A stretch of 64,000 bases of DNA from Glandiceps talaboti (GCF_964340395.1 NC_135555.1:16860746-16924745), one strand, 5' to 3'; shown: positions 48,134 to 62,076, numbered from the stretch's first letter. Notes: a model not told the origin generated them from the letters alone. A program made the numbers and translations.

Positions 48134-48355
48134 ACTAGCCTGTTTACTGCACTGTTGAGATACATTGTTAGCTGGATGTACCTCCTAGCCCTCACATCAA
48201 CATGTTGATGCAAGGGCTAGGAGGTATGACCAGTTAAAGATGTACATTTGTATCTCAAAGGGTTAGGAGGTACGTCCAGCTAAGGATGTATCTGTGAGGG
48301 CTAGGTGGTACGTCCAGCTACTGATTTATCTCAACAGCACAGTAAACAGGCTAGC
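48134..48355. mobile_element. TIR element, about 60-bp arms
   Basis: actagcctgtttactgcact gttgagata...tagctggatgtacctcctag at the left is complementary to the right arm ending cagtaaacaggctagc (48355). The inner part repeats the 'ggctaggaggtacgtccagc' word several more times in direct and inverse orientation, so it may hold tandem copies of an arm. Confidence 0.8.
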
Positions 48356-51300
48356 AAAAGACTGCCAAACATGACAAGGAGAGCAATTTCTTACTCCTAT
48401 CTTTGCAAGACTTGGGACTGTTTGTGTTCAAGGAAAACACAAAGAATTCAGAACCTATCCTGACTTAGGCCATAAAAAAAGAAGGAAAAAAAAGAATTGT
48501 TTCTGGTCAGGACAGTTTGTCTAAAACGGTGTGAAGATGCAATTATTATTTTTTTCATTCTCAACAAACCTGTCACTTAGACTACTATTTCTGACAGTTA
48601 CTGTTCTTATTTATTTAGTACTTTAGAGCACTGTTCATGGTTGGCTCTGCAGTTGTCTTCACTGAATTGTAGGGAGGGTTATTTTTGTGTTCCCAATAAT
48701 TTTGCAGACTGCATGGGCTGGACAAGCACACAAAATGAAGACCGACAGGGGGGTATTTAAGTGATGTCCACGCTGACCAGAAACAATTCATCTTCTTTTT
48801 TTTGGCTTTATACAGATTATAAGAAGTTGTATAATAAATCTAAAAGTTTAAAGTTACATTGTAACAATCCAACCCAATCCTTATAGGAGTTGCTAAGTAT
48901 CAAATACACTAAGTGACAAATGCACTTATTCCTATATGATAAATTGTTCCTAAATGACATGATTTCTTTCTATGACAGAGTTCACCTTTGACCTTAGTAC
49001 AACCTGATAAATTACTCCTAAGACATGATTTCTTTGTATAGCATAAAGTTGACTTTTGATACAACTATAGACCTTAATGAATAGAGTCTATGAGGTTAAT
49101 GGGCTTTCAACTCTGGAGTCAATAGAGTCAAGTCTGTATAATACAGTATAGCAGCTAAATGCAATAAGAATGTAAATTTCAATACGTTTTCTGACAATGC
49201 ATGAAGTTCTTTACAGTTATTCTGAGCTGGACACTCCAACGATCAACAATCATGACTCCACAACTACGTATACCTAATTCATAGTTTGGCACAAATCACT
49301 GTAGGCATCGGAACTCAAAACTTCAAAATCAAGCGTTATGAATCAAAAGGTCATGGTTATCTTGAAGGATGTATTCAAATTTGTGTGAAATACTGTGATG
49401 AAACAAGGCCTCAGTGTTGGAAGATGTCATCCTGAAAGTTGTTGAAAGTTTTCTTGGAATTTTGTCACTCTAACTGGAAGATTATAATATCACAAAATGG
49501 CCGACATAGTAAACAGCGCCCTCATGAGTCCACAGCCTATCATTTGGAAGCCATCATCAGCCCAACAAATACGATAAGTGTAAACATATACCATTACATA
49601 TCAATTTGCTAAACTTTGTCCATTTTTTAATAATTGTTATGTTAAATGTTTAAATACTTCTACTAGTCAAATACATTCAGCAACTGAATTTTAGTCTGTC
49701 AAATTGATGTCAGTTGTATTTTTAGTTTACTACAGAAAGTGTTACTGTTGGGGTTTCTAAATCTCAAATGCTGTCATAAAGTCCTTATATTCTATACTTT
49801 GAATTACGTTCACTTTAATTTCATTGTTACTAATTATCAGGGCCACAATTTATAGTCAATTTCTTTATTTACTATTATCAATTTTCTATATTCTAGTAAT
49901 ATAATTCTACTTTTTGGAACATCATCATATCATGGCTTTATATGCAACTAGCTAACATGTTATTGGGGAAGAAAAATCTACACATTCACAAAGGAAATAC
50001 CTATTCTATTCCAGTTTAAAAATTGGCAATAGTGACCTCTACAAGTATCAACATTTTCACTGTAGATGACGCACTTGATATCTTAGTAGTAGTACTTGGC
50101 AGTATTTAGGTACATACAACAGTATCAATAATATTTTACCCTTTGGGCTATCAGTTACCAAAAGTTATACAGTTCCCTCAATCTACAAGGTATTGTACAA
50201 TATGATGCATTAGCATTGTTATATGCAGCACAAAATGACCACAACTAAAACCCGGCCAATAAAAAGTGGTGATTTTCACAATATAAATTGCAGCACAGAT
50301 GAACTGTTATTACTAAAATCTAACATTCCTTATCAGTTTGCATACAACACGAATGATACTGGAAGCCACAAAATGAACAGCATTTCATTAGTATCCATAT
50401 TATACATTTTTATACATTACTACTTTAGACATGATGGAAATATAAATTTTGACATGAAATGCACCTCGGAAATAAACTCCTTAAACTTGTGCTGTTACTT
50501 AGTACAAGAAAACTTCAACCTATTACTAGTTAAAATCAATGAAAAAAATTTGGGGTCACCGTACAAATTTTTGAAATAGAAGTCAAATGATATCAAAATT
50601 TAGTCCTTTTAGAATCCAATATGGCCGCCGAATACTGTAATAACTTTATGTGAAAATAAAAGATTGCTGACTTCCTTGAAAAGAAGACTGTGAAACCCCC
50701 ACTTTCTTTTCTCTTATTTGAAAAGGACTAGGAACAAGATTTAATGCAGCAAAGGTTGGAGAGAATTGTATAAGTTTGAATTTCAGGTCAATTTGTCCCC
50801 GAGGTGCATTCTAACCATTCGTAAGTAAAAGAGAGACTACAAGATTACACCTACAAAGAGTAACTGCTCTGGAAATTGCATATTCGAAATCAGTCATATT
50901 CACTGTAATAAAATTTTTTCATTAGATATGAAAGCTGAACACATATCTAACCTGCCCGGGTTTAAACTTTAAAGGTCACAGAAGTGCTGATCAGTACTGA
51001 CCTTTCTTGTGAATAGCGCCCTCGACTTTGAGATTGAGGGGTGATATGCTGGGGCGAGTTCAATGAAAATTGTATCTTTTCTCAAGGCAGGATACCAACC
51101 AATATACAAGTGCCTTTAAAGTTCAATGACCTTCAGATGCACAGATAGCATTCATCCAGATGTCAGTGTTAGTATTACCACGAGAGGGCGCTGTCTTGGA
51201 GCAAATAGATGCTTGTAGAATGTAAAACTTTTCTGATACAAGTTTTCAAACACAGCATATTATTATAATACTGACTAAATATTTGATTTTTGTATGAAAT

Positions 51301-51971
51301 TTTAGAAAATATGATTTAGAATGAGTGTGAATAAAGTATGTACAAGTAGATAAGGTGAACAGAAACTATTCACAGTTGGCTGCAATAATAAAGACTTATC
51401 ACGATTTGAAGTCTGTATCCTGTTACCGACATATGAACCTTTTGGACTGTACATTTATTATTTTACAGCACTCACGTAGGAAACTTTTTCTAGAAAAAGA
51501 TTCTTTCTCAGACTAAACAAGGTAATACACAGTTCACAACCACAAAGAGACCTGTGGTTTTATGATGATGTTGCCACCACACATTACACTCAATTTTCAC
51601 GAGACGCAAACTTGGTAAACAGTATATTTAGGAGCAAGTATTAAACGGAAGATTCAAAGTTTTAAATTTGTTCAAGTAGTAGATGCCAGTCAAGAGGGCA
51701 CATGATCTCAAACATGTTTGAAAATCATGACATGATCTGCCAGCTGTAAAAATGGATGACAGTTGTCCAATATGGCTGACATTTTACCTTTTCGGCCATC
51801 TTGAATGTTGTCGGCCATCTTGCATGTTGTCGGCCATCTTGAATAATGTTCTCAGCCATCTTGGAATTCAACCCTGTACTTCTCTGTTACTGTTGATTTT
51901 AAGTTCATAAAGATTAAGAATAGACAATGAAATGTGAAGCTCTAACTTAAGATTAGGTGATCACTAGGATT

Positions 51972-54900
51972 TTATGTAGCAGCCTGCTCTCCAAGGTGTT
52001 TGAATCGCATCATAACTAACTCCTGCAACTGTGGTCTACTTTCAGCATCTATGGCATCGTTGACATGCCGCGAAAGTTGACTTTCAAGATGTCTCTTATC
52101 CTTGCCTATTCTCCAACATATTCCAATCATAGTCTGTACCAGTGGCACAAGAAATATATTACGATCGTCATCGTTGATTAAATCAAGAGCAGCTTTGGCA
52201 TAACTGTGTGCGTGTGCATCACTTTCAATATGGCAGTATGTGACAACGAGCGCACAAAGCGTCTCAATCACACATGAGTGCGACTCTCCTAAGATTTTTT
52301 CCTGCAGATGTAATCCATTTTGGAGCAGCGGTATTGCTTCCTGATATTCTCCAACGCTGATGTAATGATATGCAAGTTTAAGATCACGATTGTAGAAAAA
52401 TTCTTCAAATTCAGGAGTGGCTCGCACTTCTTCGAAAGAAAATATGTGTGAAAGAAATTGTTCAAATGCCCTGCTTCTCTCTGCGATTGTCTGCAGTTTG
52501 AAATTTCCAGTGATTGTCTTTTTAGGAAAGGCGACGTTCTGCATCAGTTCTGGATATCTCCTTCTTAGTTGATTGTTGAGTCGATGGAATTCGGAGTATC
52601 GTCGTTCAATAAGGGCTTGTGAAGAATCCGTGCCAATGTTCCTTACTACTGCTACTGTATAAACCTGCGAAAGCAAACAGAATAAAAGATACCAGACTTC
52701 GAAATAACTAAAAATTTAATTTTGACTAACTGAAATTATTGAGGCTTTATATAAGATCCATTGCAAAACTTTTGAAAAAACTTTTTTTAAACAACCGTAT
52801 TTTGTCAAAGATGGTAAGCAGTGTATATAAGATCTACCAAAGTCGTCCCCTAGATATCTATCAGGGTTTCCCATCAAAATTAAGATACAGCGTATAGAAA
52901 TTTATACAAATTTTACCAGATTTCCCTCTTCATTACTGATATTCCCAAACCGCAGCAAAAACATTAATCAATTTCTGATACCTGTACTAGTATTTTACCT
53001 CACACCAAAGGGTCAAAATAGAACAAGAAAGTTGACTTATTCTCACATGCATCTATAGTAATGTATATGCAGCACATGGAGCGCAAGTCATGATGTTGAT
53101 CAAGAAATATAATGATTGTTATACCATGCACGAGCCAAGTTGAACAAAAATATGGAATATATACTCTGGTCGTTCTATGTCACGACAACATGTGTCGACG
53201 TCACTGGTTCTGCTGTGTTTGAAATATGAGTCAAAACTTTCAAAATTGCTATTACTTTCCCCGAATTTTCTTGGCACTCATATAATTATGTTATTCTCCA
53301 ACATTTTGCTTCATTCTGCTGGAAAATACTCGTGACCTAAGGGTTGTTACTACTCGTCTAGCGACTCATAGTGACAAAGGCCCCTTAGGTTACTTGTATT
53401 TTCCTTGGGTAGGTACAACTCAATTCTACCTCACCATTCCGTAGGTACTACGGATCACGTGGGATAGCGTTTATGTACCCACAAGTCATTACAAACCATC
53501 TGTTTGGGGATGATTTTGCGAAGACCATCAAAGACATCAATGAGTCGAATAAAGTGGGACGAAATGTTTCGGAGAGGAGATTCCCAAGAGACTAGAATAC
53601 AGCAAGATCGGCTCTGTCGTCAATAATTCGGGTTGATGGTCAACCAATCGGGACCCATCCACTTGTCATCCGGTTTATGAGAGGTGTGTTCGTCACCAGA
53701 CCTGCGTTACCCCGTAATTCAGTGACTTGGGACACCAATGTTGTGTTACAGTTTTTGTCCAACCTCTCTGGGGAGTTGACATTGAAAGACTTGACTCTTA
53801 AATGTGTTACTTTATTAGCGTTGCTTACAGGCCAAAGGGTACAAACCCTCCATTTATTAGATGTTAGAAATATGACTTTTACAGACACTTGTTGTAAGTT
53901 CAGAATTGCGGAACTGTTAAAGCAAACTGCTCCAGGTAGACACTTAGCAGAGATTGCTATTCCTGCATATCCATCCGATTCAAGCCTTTGCCTTGTAACT
54001 TTACTCGGGCAGTACTTACACACTACAAAAGCTTTAAGGGGCTCAGAACACAGCTTATTTATAGCATATGTTAAACCCCACAAAGCAGTCTCTAGAGAAA
54101 CCATATCACGTTGGATAAAAACTACACTCATCGGAGCAGGTATTGATATGTCTATGTTTACTCCACATAGTACTAGAGCTGCCTCTACAAGTATGGCTAA
54201 GAGACTACATGTGCCACTAGAATCCATTTTGAAAACAGCAGGATGGTCTACTGCCTCAACTTTCGGAAAGTTTTACAACAAGCCGCTTACTACTAGTACC
54301 CAGGCTGATTTTGGAAAGTCTTTATTGCGTCATTTTTCTGACGCCCAATAGTTACTCAGTTGTTAATAACGTTCATACTGTTATGGATGTTCCTGCCATT
54401 TAATGTTTAACATTAAATTCATTGTTATATTTACTGAATACTGGTGTTGTGAATATTTTGTCATGGCCACATTGGCTTTAAACATCTCACGTGATCCGTA
54501 GTACCTACGGAATGGTGAGGTAGAATTAAAAAATTAAATGAGACTTACCTGGAAGTCGAAATTTGATAGGAATTCTACCGAACCATGGAGTAGTACGAAG
54601 GGATCACGTGCCCACCACAGTGTGGTCAATAAATTGACATATTTAGGAGGCTTAATTCATCCCTCCCTTGGTCTATGTGGCCATTTCCTCTTTGAAGATT
54701 GACTTGTGGGTACATAAACGCTATCTCACGTGATCCCTTCGTACTACTCCATGGTTCGGTAGCATTCCTATCAAATTTCGACTTCCAGGTAAGTCTCATT
54801 TAATTTTTTAATTTTACGTAATGAAAATGTGCAACATTTTCATGTATCCTGCACATCTGAAAAAGGTCATAGATTAGCTGTACGCATTAATGTGAAGTGT

Positions 54901-57900
54901 TTTCCCTAAGTTTTGGACAAAAATGAAATACCTACTACGTATTTGGTGGTGTGTCCCTCAGCAACAGTTTTGGTGGCTACAACTTCAAATAAAGTCCTGT
55001 CTGCTTCACTTTTAGCACCAAATGATGATATTCCCGAGTCGTTTCTTGACCGAAGGTATCCAGTATCTGTACATTTCATATCAGAAATATGTTTCGTTAC
55101 TATATATGTTAAAATTCTTTCAATCAAATAAACAATTCTATAATATTCTTCAGTAATTTCTTGACCAAGGGTACACATATTTGTAAACTTCATATCAGAA
55201 ATATGTAATGTTAGCTTTTTATGTTAAAATTCTGCAACCAACACTCATATTCCTGGGTCAGTTTTTGACCAAAGTATTTGCAAATTTCATAACAGCAATA
55301 TGTTACATAATAGTTATATAACATAACATTCTTTCCATCTTTTAGACAATCAACTCCATTTCTCCTATCATTCACATGGAAAGCCTCATTACCAAATCTT
55401 TACAAAAATAAATGCAAAACGAGTGAGTGAGAAATAAATAAACAACTTCTTGAAAAAAGCAAAAAGATCGTCTCATTTTCAGGCTGTGGTATGAAACGAG
55501 TCAAAGTCATTCTTGTACTCATTCACTTTTGAAAGAAACAATATTACAAAAACTAACAGTTCATTATATCTTAATACCAAGTTTGAGTTCAGTTAATTGC
55601 AAGTGGTTGTTTAAGTATATGCTTTGTACAGTAAGTACAACATTGCAAGTACCTTTTTAATACTAGTAAATATGCAGCTAAAACTAGGCCCAAACTCAGC
55701 TTGTACCCCCTGTGAAAACTGAACACTGAACAAATATATTCAAAATCAAAATAGTTATGAATCATTTAGCTCACACAATAGAATTACATTGTCAATAAAT
55801 ACCCAATACAGCAATGAGGTTATCACCTTGTAGTGACATATGCTGATTTAAAGCAAACAGGATAAGAACATGTGCTAATGGATTTATAAGTGCTAACACA
55901 GATTACATAAATTCCAAAATAAACATCTAAGAGAGAGAAGTTATAGCGATATGCTCTAGCTGAGCTTGTGAGAATGTAGTAATATATATATAAATATCAA
56001 AGTGCCGACATCAACATAGGTACATATATTGACCAACTTCGAATTCCACTGTGGCATCCATATCATGTGAAATGGAATTTTTGAACTTTGAATTTAGAAC
56101 TTCATAGAACTACACCGTTAGTCGTCTGGTGATCACAACAGCGTGAAACAATGTGTAACGTCCCCTGAGTATCTTGTTTGATGTTGGGTTATTTATACCG
56201 CTCTACATACATATACATATGTATTGAGCACTGTTTATTCCAGCATATACATTTTACATATACCGAGTTTATATGATATTTATCATGTCTTACATTTTAG
56301 CATCATGTATGTATCAATAAAAACACATAATTATGTAAAAATATAGAGGGTATCAAATTTTTTATCTTTCATTTTATCAGATCAGAATTCTCACTAGACA
56401 CAATTTAGACATTTTATTGAACCCTATGGTTATGTTTAAATTTGGTGAGTTCTTTTGAAGACATAAAAACGTCAATTTTCAAAACCATTTCAGAAGTTAT
56501 TTAAATACACTTTGACATCAATTAAGGCAAGTCACTGCACTCTCAGAGCTGTCATGGTAATTTGTGGATGATGTCAAAAACATCCACTTTGGGAGGAAGG
56601 AGGAGAGATATAAGAAGGAAAAGGGAACTAAATCAGGAATTACTAAAGTGACCCTTGATCTTAAAATCAATGCTAACTAATTACCATACAATATTTCCTT
56701 TTAATTTCCTTACTGTAAACACTATGGATTCAAAATGAAAGTAAAGTCGCTCCAGACATTGATAACGTGAAAAGGTTAAAGGTCAGACAGTACACATAGT
56801 TGGCATGGTGGGCTGAGATCATATTACATCACCATGTCAGACTCACTACTCACACATTTTTTTTCCATGAAATCCTTCTAAAATCAAATGGGAAAAAAAT
56901 CCAATATAACTTATAAGAGTCCTGACAAAAGGGGTAGATCTTGCACTTGACATTTGTTGAGAATGATGGCAGTCAGAATCCTACTTTAAAGTTTACTCTC
57001 TCTCTTTCTCTGCATGCACATGATGACTGTATAACAGATTGTGGTCTCTATCCTGGGGGGCGGTACCAGTGACTAGCTCTGGTACAGGGGTGTGTGGCCA
57101 ATGCTGGAAACCCAAGGCCTCATTTTAGACCCACTTCGACCAAAAATCTACACCCCATTTTAGACCATTACAGGTTTTTAAAAGATGAAAGTTAGACTTA
57201 ATACAATTTCATTATAACTATAGGAGGCAACATTTTGGGACAATTAATGGCAGGTATGATTTGGTAAAGGACGATGGACCACATTTTAGACCAAGCAAAA
57301 TTGAAAATGATGCAAAGTGGACCCCGTTTTAGACTCTTCCGCTCGAAAAAAAAACAACAACCCATTTTAGACCAAAGGGCTACAAAATGCACCCCAAAGG
57401 GCGGCACATATACGTATACTCAAATAAGGGGAGTAGCCCCCCCCCCCCCCCCCCCCCCCCCGGTCTTCATCATAGTATATTATCCAGCCCTTGTAGAAAA
57501 TATGTACAAGGAAATTATGTCTAATATTAATACCAATATTTCACTAGCTCTAGACCAATATATTAAATACAACAATTCAATAAGACATCACCTCAAAGTT
57601 TAATTGCGCTGCATGTATACATAATATATGTAACTGGTTTTTTTAAATACATTTTTGTTTTCATCTGATTCTCACAACTTGGTTTGTATTGTATAATTAG
57701 ACTTCAGGAATTTAGCTTATATTTTGGTTATATGTGTAGTTTTCAATTAAAATTGTGGGGTTTTTTTGTTAGCTGAACCTAATCCTACCATGGTTGCTAT
57801 CTTTTACATGGACTTGACCTAAAAAGGATTGACTGACAACCCCCCTCCCCCTCCCCACCCCTCACCCTCCCACTAGGATTGATTAAATGTAGTAAATAAA

Positions 57901-60900
57901 TGAAATAAAGTGTTAGCTAATCTACTATACTACTAACTGGCTTGGAGTTTACGCTCATGTTTCTACGCCAACATCAGTACACAGACTTATAGTTATAGTT
58001 ACGGCAAAAATTAAAAACAAATGTTTGTTTCTGATAAAGTGACTTCAGAATTTAGGGTAGGTAGGTCATTTAATTTTTTTTTAAGAGAAAAAGCTTGAAC
58101 TCAGGACAAGATTCTCATTGGTCACAATATGTCTGTGATAGTTTGATGAGGTGTAACAGAAGTAACTGAAGACAATTATATGTGAAGTAAATGTACACAA
58201 TATGCAGACTGTACTCTATAAATTCAACTTACACTCGGTGTCTCTGGAATATGGGATTTTTAAAAAAGAATTCTTGACCAAGGATACTATGGAAAGACAA
58301 TTTACACAGAAATAGATGTAAATTCTCACTAGTTTTTGGATGTAAAAATGTTTAGGGTCGGCAGCTACTAGGCTCAGTTGGGTTATCAGAAACACACAAA
58401 TTTTTCTTATTTGGCTTAAATAGAAACATTGCCACAATTGCAGTATCTTATATACTATATATAGAACTGCCACGATTCGTCTCTGGATTTGAGTCACCTT
58501 TCTGTCACTATGCTAACAAATAGATTACTAATTGCAGTTATTTGATCATTATTCTAAATTTTACACAACACATCAAGGCTAAACAAAATGAATACCATTA
58601 CACAAACTACTCAAGCAATGTCAAAGTTTATTTAAGTCTACAAAGTCCAGACAACTATTGTAAAAACAAACTCTACAAGTATATGATAATCCTACTGCCT
58701 CTGAGGTCTATTATGACTCACACCCTAGGTTTTGAAAAGCACATTAAAAATTGGTTATCATTTATTACTAATATTAGTCCATTCCTTTAAATCAAGTTTA
58801 CTTTAAAGCTCCACTAGCTGTAACTGGGGTATTATTGTTTTTCGATCAGACAGCACAATATATTTACAGAAAACTGTTAAAATAACACATTGTGTATGTA
58901 AATTAGAGGTTGATTTTATCTATAAGGCCTAATAAAAAATATTGTGTGGTTCCGATTATGCTCAATTTTAGAATACTTGAGGTAGGTAGATTTTTTATTT
59001 TATCTTATTGTATATTTTGTTTCATGTGTGAGTGTCTAGTTCAGATAGTTATGTTTTCCATTGTTTTCCATATGGTCTCTGTGTTATTTATTTCTTCCCA
59101 TCAGATGTACATCCATTACAGATTGGAGGAATAGTTTTATAATGTCTTTTTAAAATGATGTCTGTTTTCGCATCCACTACTTCTTGCGAGACTTCCCAAT
59201 TTTTGCGATTTTATTATTTTTTTCTCAAAAAAGTTTGGGTTTTTTTGTGTTTTTTTAAGTTTAGGGTCAGTGGTGAAAAACTAGGAGTAACTGGAACCAA
59301 ACAATTATTTTTTTCAGGCCTATTGAAACAAGCTTTATTCAGTGCCTGAATTTTTGGGCATGGACCGAAAAATCAATTTCACTGAATATATTTCACTATG
59401 TGTACAGCTATATGTTTATCCAACAGGTGATTCAATACTAAATAGCCTACCTGTAGACTTGAAGGACTAATGCTACTACACTATTTCCACTATCCTAATT
59501 TCATTTTTTGAATTTTTGCTTGTCCATGTCTTCAATACTATACAGGGTGTATGATATTACAGTGTTAGTCATTATATCTAGATTTTTTTTTAAACGTTCC
59601 TGTTGCAGGTAGTGAAGTTTTAAATACATTACTATTTGTATAACAGCTCAGTTGCCAAAGCATAAAATTTTAAAAAGTGTGCTCCCTATAATTTTTTCAA
59701 ACAACAATCTTTGCACAGAGACTGTACACATGTTACACAGTTGTAGACTGGGAAAGGATTTGGGATCTTGTAGCTGTTTTTAATAATATTTTATAATACA
59801 ATTTTTGTATATATAATGAGATGGTAAGGAGAGTTAGTTTCATATCATTAAGAGTGCGCACACAAATTGACAGAGGAATTAAGCGGTACTCTTGTAACTT
59901 TTGTTCATGGAAAAACAATGGGAAGCAACATCATAATAATGACAATACATTATATCATAAACCCTAGAGCTATGGTTGTATCAGTCGCTGTATTTTTCTT
60001 ATCATGTAAACATTTTGTTGTATCCTTACTACCTAACCTTTAATTCAGGTGATGTGGATTTTTTAATTTTGAGGAGGGAAACAAAATTCAAAATCCTCAT
60101 CGCCTGGATTCTAGACCACCTTACTACCATACTTTATTAAACATCACAGCCTTCACATACATATATAGCTCTCAGACCCTCACATCAGTCTTTCAAAACA
60201 TGGTCTTTTCATTGACGGTATTACAAACATGTGGTATTTTTAGCAGATGACACAAATTGAAACCCTGAAAAGGTAGTCAGGTGGTACTTCATTTGCATAT
60301 CTGCTCATGTAATAGCTTGAAATGTACTTTTCCAGTAAGTGCTCCATATGTGACCATCAGTTTTGAAATATGGTGGTACACAGTCAATATTTTAGTTACT
60401 TTCAATGTGAGATTCAGTGCTATATTTTAGTTACTATCAATGTGAGATTCATTTTAAGTCCTATTTTTTTGTCTTCTTTCTAAACTTAAATTTCCTGAAA
60501 CTAGCTAGCTTTTTCTGTGAAATAGAATCTGCTCAATGATTATACTGAAAATCATTCAAGTTAAAACTCCTGATATTGGTTTTATTGATATCTATATTTA
60601 TTGAGAGCGTCCTGAAACGGGTAAATAAATCATTAAAAAAATAAATGATATTATAACGAATATTAATATAATTGCCGGTAACAGAAGTAAGAAAGTATCT
60701 ACATGTATGCTAGTCACATCTGACCTGTACCCCTAGGAACTATTAATAACAATGCATGTCTTGCTTGTCAATGGGTCATTCCAGACTGCAAACAGGAAAT
60801 TGAGAGAATACAGCGCCCTCGCTCAAATTGGGGTATGATCACCTCATAGTACCATTTCTTAAGATCTTTGTCCCTTGGTATTCTGTAGATGTGTAAATCA

Positions 60901-61383
60901 GGGATGTTTTCATCTTGTTCAGACATCGGGGAAAGCAGCAGTGCTGTATGATTAACCATAGACCCACGTGGGTGGACGGTCTATGATTAACTGAGTAACC
61001 TATACCATGTATACCCCCAAGGTACACACAGACAGGAAGTAGAGTGTCATCATGGCAAATTTTGGAAAGGTCAATTGAATTGAAGTGAAATTGAAATATA
61101 ATTCTTTAATAAGCTCTTTCCCTACTCACTTCATGACAATATTATCCTTTCAATTGTACTTAAAAGTTTGTATGTGGAACATAAATCAATTGTCAGTTTT
61201 ACATTTGAATTCACATTAATCAATCATTACATCTAAAACATCCTTCATGAATTATTTCCTCAAATTTTGAAATAAATCAAATTGTTCCTCCTGTCAACAC
61301 TAGCCTAGTAATACTAAATATTTACATGTAAGCAAATATTTTAATCTCACGTGCATGCATGCAGGCACACGCGCGCACGCACG

Positions 61384-61460
<77 letters not shown>

Positions 61461-62076
61461 ACAGCCATTCATTCATTCATTCATTCATTCATTCAATTCA
61501 TTCAAATCATATCTGCACGAAAAAAATTTCCTGACTTCAACTTTCCTCCATTTTTTAGAGGACCAAGATGAAAAATCAGTTTCTTTTAGTATTAAAGAGC
61601 AAGTATAACTTTATCTAAGGTAACCGACAGTCTAGGGACTAGGGCGGTAGCATAACTTTCTAACGATGTATCAAATGTCGTGCCACGCAATGGAATTCAG
61701 CACCAGTGATGGTGACTGATATACTATGTTGGCTGTTGCTGATGATGATATGGTGATGACAGTTTAGATTTATAAATACATACAGACTGTTTCTTTGATT
61801 GGTTTTCTTCTAAAAACCATACAATTAAAATAAGCTACACAGAAGGAGGAAAAATCAAACATTTTCTCTAAACCCCAAATATTTACTTTACGTACCTATC
61901 GCTGTCACTTGCGGGGTTTTATTCCCGCTGTCTTCCGTGGGACTGAACGTCAACGTGCCGCTGATATTTAATTCCACAATGTCGTCGTCGCCAAGCTCTA
62001 GTTCACTCTCCGAATCCGAACTAACGGGATCGTCAATACTGATATCACACACTATTTTCTTTTTCGGCGTGGCCAT
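51972..62076 (-). CDS. SNX21: Sorting nexin of the SNX20/SNX21 type (complete, 3 exons)
   Basis: Minus-strand exons: 62076-61896, 55066-54936, 52664-51972. Lengths total 1005 nt: 334 residues and TAA (human SNX21 373, SNX20 316). Residues 1-60 are acidic and end with ISGTLTFSPTED, like SNX21 SGTLSFTSAED. The PX domain is about 88-205: LFEVVATKTVAEGHTTKYVV, RRYSEFHRLNNQL (RRY at 125-127, the PI3P-binding motif), FPKKTITGNF (150-159) and AERSRAFEQFL. The C-terminal 120 residues are the helical TPR-like PXB domain (YQEAIPLLQNGLHLQEKILG). PX domains of this type bind PI3P on early endosomes, so an endosomal sorting role is likely. Splice phases 1 and 0 agree. The vertebrate SNX20/SNX21 split cannot be resolved here. 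Intron 2 carries a DIRS-type element. Confidence 0.93.
52995..53125 (+). repeat. Dispersed repeat family H, copy 2
   Basis: SNX20/21 intron 2; see 47395-47545. Confidence 0.7.
53130..53412 (-). repeat. Foldback-plus-tail family D, copy 3
   Basis: Reverse orientation copy of the 8378-8735 repeat: starts (plus strand) at ccatgcacgagccaagttga and ends ttgtattttccttggg. It stops just short of the DIRS left terminal repeat at 53422. Confidence 0.75.
53422..54812 (+). mobile_element. DIRS-type retroelement fossil (tyrosine recombinase, ITRs, internal complementary region)
   Basis: Left inverted terminal repeat 53422-53487; recombinase frame 53677-54351 (224 codons in the track, with HSTRAA and FGKFYNK motifs of DIRS-like tyrosine recombinases); internal complementary region 54488-54610; right terminal repeat 54701-about 54812. 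The internal region joins a complement of the left end to a complement of the right end, the known DIRS layout. Gag and reverse-transcriptase parts are not seen, so this is an incomplete, broken copy. Well-preserved ends suggest moderate to young age. It lies antisense in SNX20/21 intron 2, about 120 bp from exon 2. Confidence 0.85.
55563..55712 (+). repeat. Dispersed repeat family E, copy 3
   Basis: See 33957-34128: tatatcttaataccaagttt, gagttcagttaattgcaagt ... aactcagcttgtaccccc. SNX20/21 intron 1. Confidence 0.75.
57045..57436 (-). repeat. Repeat family G (cattttagacc-type), copy 2
   Basis: Inverse of the family at 18700-19215: 'ccccattttagacc' words at about 57120, 57155, 57280, 57325 and 57362, and gtgtgtggccaatgctg near 57090. 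SNX20/21 intron 1. Confidence 0.65.
57437..57461 (+). repeat. Uninterrupted C25 tract
   Basis: 25 consecutive C bases at the edge of the family G repeat; strong G-quadruplex/i-motif potential and a likely spot for length errors. Confidence 0.9.
58000..58430 (+). repeat. Dispersed repeat family C, copy 2
   Basis: See 1655-2100. SNX20/21 intron 1. Confidence 0.7.
58936..59325 (+). repeat. Dispersed repeat family B, copy 2
   Basis: See 5163-5560. SNX20/21 intron 1. Confidence 0.75.
61361..61497 (+). repeat. (CA)n followed by (ATTC)n microsatellite
   Basis: gcacgcac then about 40 CA units to 61458, and cattcattc units to about 61497. SNX20/21 intron 1. Confidence 0.97.

Larger units (their letters stand above)
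38746..51971. other. 13.2-kb intergenic region between convergent INTS8 and SNX20/21 genes
   Basis: No coding gene recognised on either strand. It should hold the two 3' UTRs at its ends. Contents: a 50-bp minisatellite (39728-40075), a large repeat with 11-bp inverted ends (40934-43398) carrying a nested TIR element, another TIR element (43881-44461), microsatellites (45389-45630), a 40-bp tandem repeat (46120-46420), family E and H repeats, and a 222-bp TIR element (48134-48355). 48800-51900 is plain AT-rich sequence with nothing I can name. Confidence 0.6.

Noticed and set aside
50223-50579. 118-codon plus-strand frame
   Set aside because: AT-rich, biased composition, no domain, no splice or promoter support.
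53640-54227. 195-codon minus-strand frame
   Set aside because: Antisense shadow of the DIRS recombinase frame; no recognisable domain.
60768-61027. Minus-strand frames in SNX20/21 intron 1 (63 and 62 codons)
   Set aside because: SNX exons 1 and 2 already join in phase with no gap, and these frames do not resemble sorting nexins.
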